Shown here piece by piece: positions 45,563-50,385 of a DNA stretch of 50,385 nucleotides. Each line of letters opens with the position of its first letter. Within the stretch, counting starts at the first letter, position 1. The notes beneath the pieces were generated by a model, which searched no databases, was not told where the DNA came from, and worked only from the letters and a program-made list of their open reading frames with translations. The DNA comes from JBEIDK01 sp040383485 (GTDB lineage: Bacteria > Bacteroidota > Bacteroidia > UBA4408). The stretch lies in the NCBI GenBank assembly GCA_040383485.1, contig JBEIDK010000007.1, positions 1-50,385 of the forward strand, read 5' to 3'. The position numbers were made by a program, and so were the translations under genes.

Positions 45563-48500
45563 ATGGCTTTTATAAAAAAAGAAAATAAAGCAAAAAGTAA
45601 TTTTACTAAAATTACTATTGGTTTGGCTTCGCCAGAGTCTATATTAGACCGCAGTAGTGGAGAAGTATTAAAACCTGAAACAATTAATTATAGAACTTAC
45701 AAACCAGAAATGGGAGGTTTGTTTTGCGAACGTATTTTTGGTCCTGTTAAGGATTGGGAATGCGCATGTGGTAAGTACAAGAGAATTAGATATAAAGGAA
45801 TTGTTTGTGACCGTTGCGGTGTTGAAGTAACTGAGAAAAAAGTTAGAAGAGAAAGAATGGGTCACATTAATCTTGTTGTACCTGTTGCTCATATTTGGTA
45901 TTTCCGTTCATTACCAAACAAAATTGGTTACCTTTTAGGATTACCTACAAAAAAGTTGGACATGATCATTTATTACGAACGGTATGTAGTAATAAATGCT
46001 GGTGCTGCTGAAACTGAAACTTTAAAGTATCTTGAATTTTTAACCGAAGAAGAGTACTTAAATGTGTTAGATTCTTTACCAAAGGAGAATCAATTTTTAG
46101 ATGAAAAAGATCCGAACAAATTCATTGCTAAAATGGGAGCTGAGGCTATCCATGAGCTATTGAATCGTTTAGATTTAGACGAAATGTCTTATAGACTGCG
46201 TCATCAAGCAAATACTGAAACATCTCAACAGCGTAAAACAGAAGCATTAAAACGCCTACAAGTAGTTGAAAGTTTCCGTCAAGCAAATACACGTTTCGAA
46301 AATCGTCCTGAATGGATGATAGTTCGCGTTGTTCCTGTTATACCGCCTGAATTACGTCCATTAGTTCCTTTAGATGGTGGCCGTTTTGCTACTTCAGATT
46401 TAAATGATTTATATCGTCGTGTAATTATCCGTAACAATCGTTTAAAGCGTTTATTAGAGATTAAAGCGCCTGAAGTAATTTTGCGTAACGAAAAGCGTAT
46501 GTTACAAGAATCTGTAGATTCTTTGCTAGACAATTCACGTAAATCTAATGCTGTTAAAACTGAAAGCAATCGTGCTTTAAAATCTTTATCTGATTCATTA
46601 AAAGGTAAGCAAGGACGTTTCCGTCAGAACTTATTAGGTAAACGTGTGGATTACTCGGCACGTTCAGTAATTGTTGTTGGTCCTGAATTGAAATTACACG
46701 AATGCGGTATCCCTAAAGATATGGCGGCTGAACTTTACAAACCATTTATCATTAGAAAAATGATTGAACGTGGTGTTGTAAAAACAGTAAAATCGGCAAA
46801 GAAAATTGTTGATAGAAAAGATGCAATTGTTTGGGATATTTTAGAAAACATTTTGAAAGGACATCCGGTACTTTTGAATCGTGCCCCAACATTACACAGA
46901 TTAGGTATCCAATCTTTCCAACCAAAGTTAATCGAAGGAAAAGCAATTCAATTGCATCCTTTGGTTTGTACAGCGTTTAACGCGGATTTTGATGGTGACC
47001 AAATGGCTGTGCATTTACCATTAGGAAATGCTGCAATTTTGGAAGCTCAAATGTTGATGTTGGCGTCTCACAATATCTTAAATCCTGCAAATGGAGCACC
47101 AGTAACGGTTCCATCGCAGGACATGGTTTTGGGTCTTTACTATATGACCAAAATTAAGAAATCTACTGCTGATGAAACTGTAAAAGGTGAAGGTTTAACT
47201 TTCTATTCGCCTGAAGAAGTTACCATAGCTTACAATGAGAAAATGGTTGACTTGCATGCGGTAGTAAAATGTAAATTAAGAGTACGCGAAAATAATGAGC
47301 TTACTTATAAAGTGATGGAAACATCAGTAGGTAGAATCTTATTTAATCAGGTAGTACCTCATGAAGTTGGTTTTATTAACGAATTGTTAACTAAAAAGTC
47401 ATTACGCGACATCATTGGTATTATTCTTAAAACATCAGGTGTAGCAGCAACAGCTAAGTTCTTAGATGATATGAAAGACCTTGGATTTAGCATGGCTTTC
47501 CGTGGTGGATTATCATTTAACTTAGGTGATGTATTAATTCCTGATGAGAAAGAAGCGATGATTGAATCAGCTACTGAACAAGTAGAAGAAGTTAAGAATG
47601 AATACAACATGGGAGTTATTACCGACCGTGAGCGTTACAACAAAATTATTGATATTTGGAGTCATACAAATGTTCGTTTGACTCAAAAATTAATGAATAC
47701 TTTAATAAATGACAAGCAAGGATTCAACTCAGTATATATGATGCTTGATTCTGGTGCTCGTGGTAGTAAAGAACAAATTCGTCAGCTAAGCGGTATGCGT
47801 GGTTTGATGGCTAAGCCTCAAAAATCAGCTTCTGGGGGTGGCGAAATTATCGAAAATCCGATTATTTCAAATTTTAAGGAAGGTTTATCAATCTTAGAAT
47901 ATTTTATTTCAACCCATGGTGCTCGTAAAGGATTGGCTGATACCGCTCTAAAAACGGCCGATGCTGGATACTTAACAAGAAGATTAGTTGATGTTTCTCA
48001 AGATGTAATTATTACAATTGAAGATTGTGGTACTTTACGTGGTCTTGTTGCATCGGCATTAATGAAAAACGATGATGTTGTAGAATCTTTATATGATAGG
48101 GTTTTAGGACGTACCTCTGTTCATGATGTAATTCACCCAAGTACAGGTAAGTTAATTGTTGAAGCAGGTGAGCAAATTAAAGAAGATGAAGCAACTGAAA
48201 TTGAAAAATCTCCGATTGAATCTGTTGAAATTCGTTCGGTATTAACATGCGAAAGCAAAGAAGGTGTTTGTTCTAAATGCTATGGTCGTAACCTTGCAAC
48301 GGGCCGTATGGTTCAGCGTGGTGAGGCTGTTGGTGTTATTGCAGCACAGTCTATTGGTGAACCTGGTACACAGCTTACACTTCGAACATTCCACGTAGGT
48401 GGTGTTGCGGGTAGCTATACAACAGAGTCTTCATTAAAGGCCAAGCATGATGGTATTATTGAAATTGATGAATTACGTTATGTTGAGAGAAAAGAGAATG

Positions 48501-49861
48501 GTAAGAAAGTGAAAATGGTAATTGGTCGTTCTGCAGAAATGCGTTTGGTTGACAAAAATACCAAAATGATTTTGACCACTTCTAATATTCCTTATGGTTC
48601 TACATTATATGTTGAGAATGGTGATACACTAGAAAAGGGTACTTTGATTTGTGATTGGGATCCATTTAATGCTGTTATCATTACTGAATTAAACGGATTA
48701 ATTGAGTTTGATGCATTAGAAGCTGGTGTAACTTATCGTGAAGAAAGTGATGAGCAGACAGGATTTACCGAGAAAGTAGTAATTGACACTCGTGATAAAG
48801 CAAAAAATCCTTCAATTCGTGTAACGGCAAAAAATGGTGAAGTATTACGTAGTTATAACATTCCAGTTGGTGCACATATCATTGTTGAAGAAGGACAAAA
48901 AGTTGACGGTGGTACTATTTTAGTAAAAATACCTCGTAGTGCTGGTAAAGGTGGTGATATTACAGGTGGTTTGCCACGTGTAACTGAATTATTTGAGGCA
49001 CGTAACCCATCGAACCCGGCTGTTGTAACTGAAGTAGATGGTATTGTTACTTTTGGTAAGATAAAGCGTGGTAGCCGTGAGGTTATGGTTGAAGCTAAAA
49101 GTGGAGAAGTAAGAAAATATGTGGTTCCTTTAAGTAAACATATACTAGTTCAAGAAAACGACTTTATTAAAGCTGGTATGCCATTGTCGGATGGTGCAAT
49201 TACACCAGATGACATATTATCAATTAAAGGACCAACGGCAGTTCAAGAATACTTAGTAAATGAAATTCAAGAAGTTTATAGATTGCAAGGTGTGAAAATT
49301 AATGATAAACATTTTGAGGTTATTGTAAAGCAAATGATGCGTAAAGTATTAGTTGCTGATCCAGGAGATACTTCTTTCTTAGAAAACCAAATGGCAAATA
49401 AGTCGGATGTTATGCGTGAGAATGATGAATTATACGGAAAGGTATATATTACTGAATCTGGCGATTCTACAGTTCTTAAGGTTGGTCAAATGATTTCTGC
49501 ACGCAGATTACGTGATGAGAATTCAATGTTAAAGCGTAAAGATATGAAGTTGGTTGAATTTAGAGATGCTATAGCAGCTACTACAACTCAAAAACTTCAA
49601 GGTATAACAAGAGCTTCATTACAAACAAAAAGCTGGATTAGCGCTGCATCTTTCCAAGAAACAACTAAAGTATTAAACGAGGCTGCTGTTAATGGCAAAG
49701 TTGATAATTTAGCTGGATTGAAAGAAAATGTTATCGTTGGACACTTAATACCAGCAGGAACAGGTTTACGTGATTACGAGAAACTTGTAGTTGGTACTAA
49801 TGAAGAATTTGAAAACTTAGCGATTAGCAAACGCGAAAGAGTTAGAGCTGTTGAAGCTTAA
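45563..49861 (+). CDS. rpoC: DNA-directed RNA polymerase subunit beta'
   Basis: 1,432 aa, typical for Bacteroidota. The N-terminal zinc site has C67, C69, C82 and C85 (CACGKYKRIRYKGIVCDRC). The catalytic Mg site is NADFDGDQM (N473-M481). The bridge-helix/trigger-loop region includes GARGSKEQIRQLSGMRGLM, and the second zinc site CESKEGVCSKCYGRNLATG. The C-terminus ends ISKRERVRAVEA. The intervening 94 bp from rpoB contain the terminator-like hairpin. Confidence 0.98.
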   Translation: MAFIKKENKAKSNFTKITIGLASPESILDRSSGEVLKPETINYRTYKPEMGGLFCERIFGPVKDWECACGKYKRIRYKGIVCDRCGVEVTEKKVRRERMGHINLVVPVAHIWYFRSLPNKIGYLLGLPTKKLDMIIYYERYVVINAGAAETETLKYLEFLTEEEYLNVLDSLPKENQFLDEKDPNKFIAKMGAEAIHELLNRLDLDEMSYRLRHQANTETSQQRKTEALKRLQVVESFRQANTRFENRPEWMIVRVVPVIPPELRPLVPLDGGRFATSDLNDLYRRVIIRNNRLKRLLEIKAPEVILRNEKRMLQESVDSLLDNSRKSNAVKTESNRALKSLSDSLKGKQGRFRQNLLGKRVDYSARSVIVVGPELKLHECGIPKDMAAELYKPFIIRKMIERGVVKTVKSAKKIVDRKDAIVWDILENILKGHPVLLNRAPTLHRLGIQSFQPKLIEGKAIQLHPLVCTAFNADFDGDQMAVHLPLGNAAILEAQMLMLASHNILNPANGAPVTVPSQDMVLGLYYMTKIKKSTADETVKGEGLTFYSPEEVTIAYNEKMVDLHAVVKCKLRVRENNELTYKVMETSVGRILFNQVVPHEVGFINELLTKKSLRDIIGIILKTSGVAATAKFLDDMKDLGFSMAFRGGLSFNLGDVLIPDEKEAMIESATEQVEEVKNEYNMGVITDRERYNKIIDIWSHTNVRLTQKLMNTLINDKQGFNSVYMMLDSGARGSKEQIRQLSGMRGLMAKPQKSASGGGEIIENPIISNFKEGLSILEYFISTHGARKGLADTALKTADAGYLTRRLVDVSQDVIITIEDCGTLRGLVASALMKNDDVVESLYDRVLGRTSVHDVIHPSTGKLIVEAGEQIKEDEATEIEKSPIESVEIRSVLTCESKEGVCSKCYGRNLATGRMVQRGEAVGVIAAQSIGEPGTQLTLRTFHVGGVAGSYTTESSLKAKHDGIIEIDELRYVERKENGKKVKMVIGRSAEMRLVDKNTKMILTTSNIPYGSTLYVENGDTLEKGTLICDWDPFNAVIITELNGLIEFDALEAGVTYREESDEQTGFTEKVVIDTRDKAKNPSIRVTAKNGEVLRSYNIPVGAHIIVEEGQKVDGGTILVKIPRSAGKGGDITGGLPRVTELFEARNPSNPAVVTEVDGIVTFGKIKRGSREVMVEAKSGEVRKYVVPLSKHILVQENDFIKAGMPLSDGAITPDDILSIKGPTAVQEYLVNEIQEVYRLQGVKINDKHFEVIVKQMMRKVLVADPGDTSFLENQMANKSDVMRENDELYGKVYITESGDSTVLKVGQMISARRLRDENSMLKRKDMKLVEFRDAIAATTTQKLQGITRASLQTKSWISAASFQETTKVLNEAAVNGKVDNLAGLKENVIVGHLIPAGTGLRDYEKLVVGTNEEFENLAISKRERVRAVEA

Positions 49862-49891
49862 TTAGAATTTTAATTGTTATTAATAGAAGTT

Positions 49892-49926
49892 AACCCTCGG
49901 TGCAAACTGAGGGTTTTCTTTTTTTT
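49892..49926 (+). terminator. Intrinsic terminator after rpoC
   Basis: Stem AACCCTCGGT / ACTGAGGGTT (49892-49901 with 49906-49915, one G-U) closes a GCAA (GNRA-type) loop, followed by TTCTTTTTTTT. It ends the secE-rpoC transcription unit. Confidence 0.93.
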
Positions 49927-49931
49927 ACAAT

Positions 49932-50000
49932 TTAGTTCTTAGTTTTAAGTTCTATAGTTCTATAGTTTTTAGTTTTTAGTTCGATAGTTCATAGTTTTTT
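49932..50000. repeat. AT-rich short degenerate tandem repeats
   Basis: About seven imperfect copies of a TAGTT(C/T)T-type unit (TTAGTTCTTAGTTTTAAG, TCTATAGTTC and so on). No gene; 50001-50108 shows nothing recognisable. Confidence 0.6.
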
Positions 50001-50108
50001 TGTTTAAGATGAGATGAGGTTTGGCATTTAGAAGGGTATCCAACGACGCCTCATTACATAAAAATTAAACGTTTCAGGTTTTTGAAATTTGACAATTTTA
50101 GTTTGATT

Positions 50109-50385
50109 CTATGCCCATTGCTGCATAATCTTGTACTTCTTTAGTCCTTTATCTTTTGAGATAAGTGTTAAGTTTTCAGCAATTGCTTGTGATACTATTA
50201 GTCTGTTAAATGGGTCGCTATGATGCCCTGGCAATATGGAAAGGGTTAATAAATGCTCATTTGAAATTTGCAATATTTCAATTTGATTCCTTTATGCATA
50301 TTCAAACAATTTTACAAAAAAAGCACACCATTTAGAAGTACTTTTTTTGAAATGGAATTTTTGTTTTGTCAATTTGGAAATTGAC
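50109..50385 (-). pseudogene. Remnant of a PIN-domain (VapC-like) toxin gene
   Basis: On the minus strand, codons from 50291 down to a TAG at 50109-50111 read QIEILQISNEHLLTLSILPG, then HHSDPFNRLIVSQAIAENLT and LISKDKGLKKY. This is the C-terminal half of a VapC/PIN ribonuclease, with the conserved DPF-(N/D)-RL and LISKD motifs. Upstream in the same frame is a TAA at 50292-50294, immediately after KLFEYA, and beyond it no good PIN N-terminus is visible up to the edge. The gene is probably dead, though its beginning is outside the window. No antitoxin is seen. Confidence 0.7.

Overview
The window comes from a low-GC member of the Bacteroidota (Bacteroidetes). Several exported proteins end in type IX secretion (T9SS) sorting domains, of both type A and the gliding-motility (CHU_C) type B. 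One promoter fits the phylum's TTTG / TAnnTTTG pattern. The gene order tuf - tRNA-Trp - secE - nusG - rplKAJL - rpoBC is typical. Exact genus cannot be read from the sequence; an environmental Chitinophagales/Flavobacteriales-like organism is an inference. There is no rRNA, CRISPR array, prophage or recognisable defence island.

Layout. 1-5,300 (minus strand): a secreted PKD-repeat protein cut by the left edge, a CDF metal exporter, a WaaE-like glycosyltransferase, a DUF423 membrane protein, then a gap carrying a small inverted-repeat element, and a YD-repeat-like lipoprotein-sized exported protein. 5,437-8,277: lon protease with a small conserved gene behind it. 8,435-13,128: a YigZ/IMPACT protein, an ABC substrate-binding/permease fusion whose reading frame is split at an A8 run, a T9SS cargo protein and a methyltransferase. 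13,291-13,458 is a second copy of the small inverted-repeat element, immediately upstream of an SRPBCC gene. 14,069-17,078: ribD coupled to a TPR histidine kinase. 17,191-28,321 (plus strand): a tryptophan 2,3-dioxygenase-like gene, an Omp28/T9SS protein, an ECF sigma factor with a membrane partner, and two large tandem T9SS type-B proteins that share a near-identical C-terminal half. 28,349-36,245: CorA, an SGNH hydrolase, a truncated aldehyde dehydrogenase, TatD, a phosphoglucose/phosphomannose isomerase, LpxA, cytidine deaminase and another T9SS protein.

36,498-49,926 is the core information-processing block: a clear promoter, four tRNAs (Thr-TGT, Tyr-GTA, Gly-TCC, Thr-GGT), tuf, tRNA-Trp, secE, nusG, rplK, rplA, rplJ, rplL, rpoB and rpoC, with strong RNA hairpins after tuf, between rplL and rpoB, between rpoB and rpoC, and a terminator after rpoC. 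The right edge holds AT-rich short repeats and the decayed end of a PIN-domain (VapC-like) toxin gene.

Most interesting: (1) the split ABC fusion at a perfect A_AAA_AAA slippery heptamer, beyond which the missing permease C-terminus continues in the -1 frame; (2) a 167-168 bp MITE-like pair with 19-bp terminal inverted repeats; (3) mosaic sequence conservation between the two tandem T9SS adhesin-like genes; (4) hairpins that divide the rpl/rpo operon; (5) repeated use of TTG as the apparent start codon, including in rpoB. I did not find convincing evidence of a wholly new multi-gene system.
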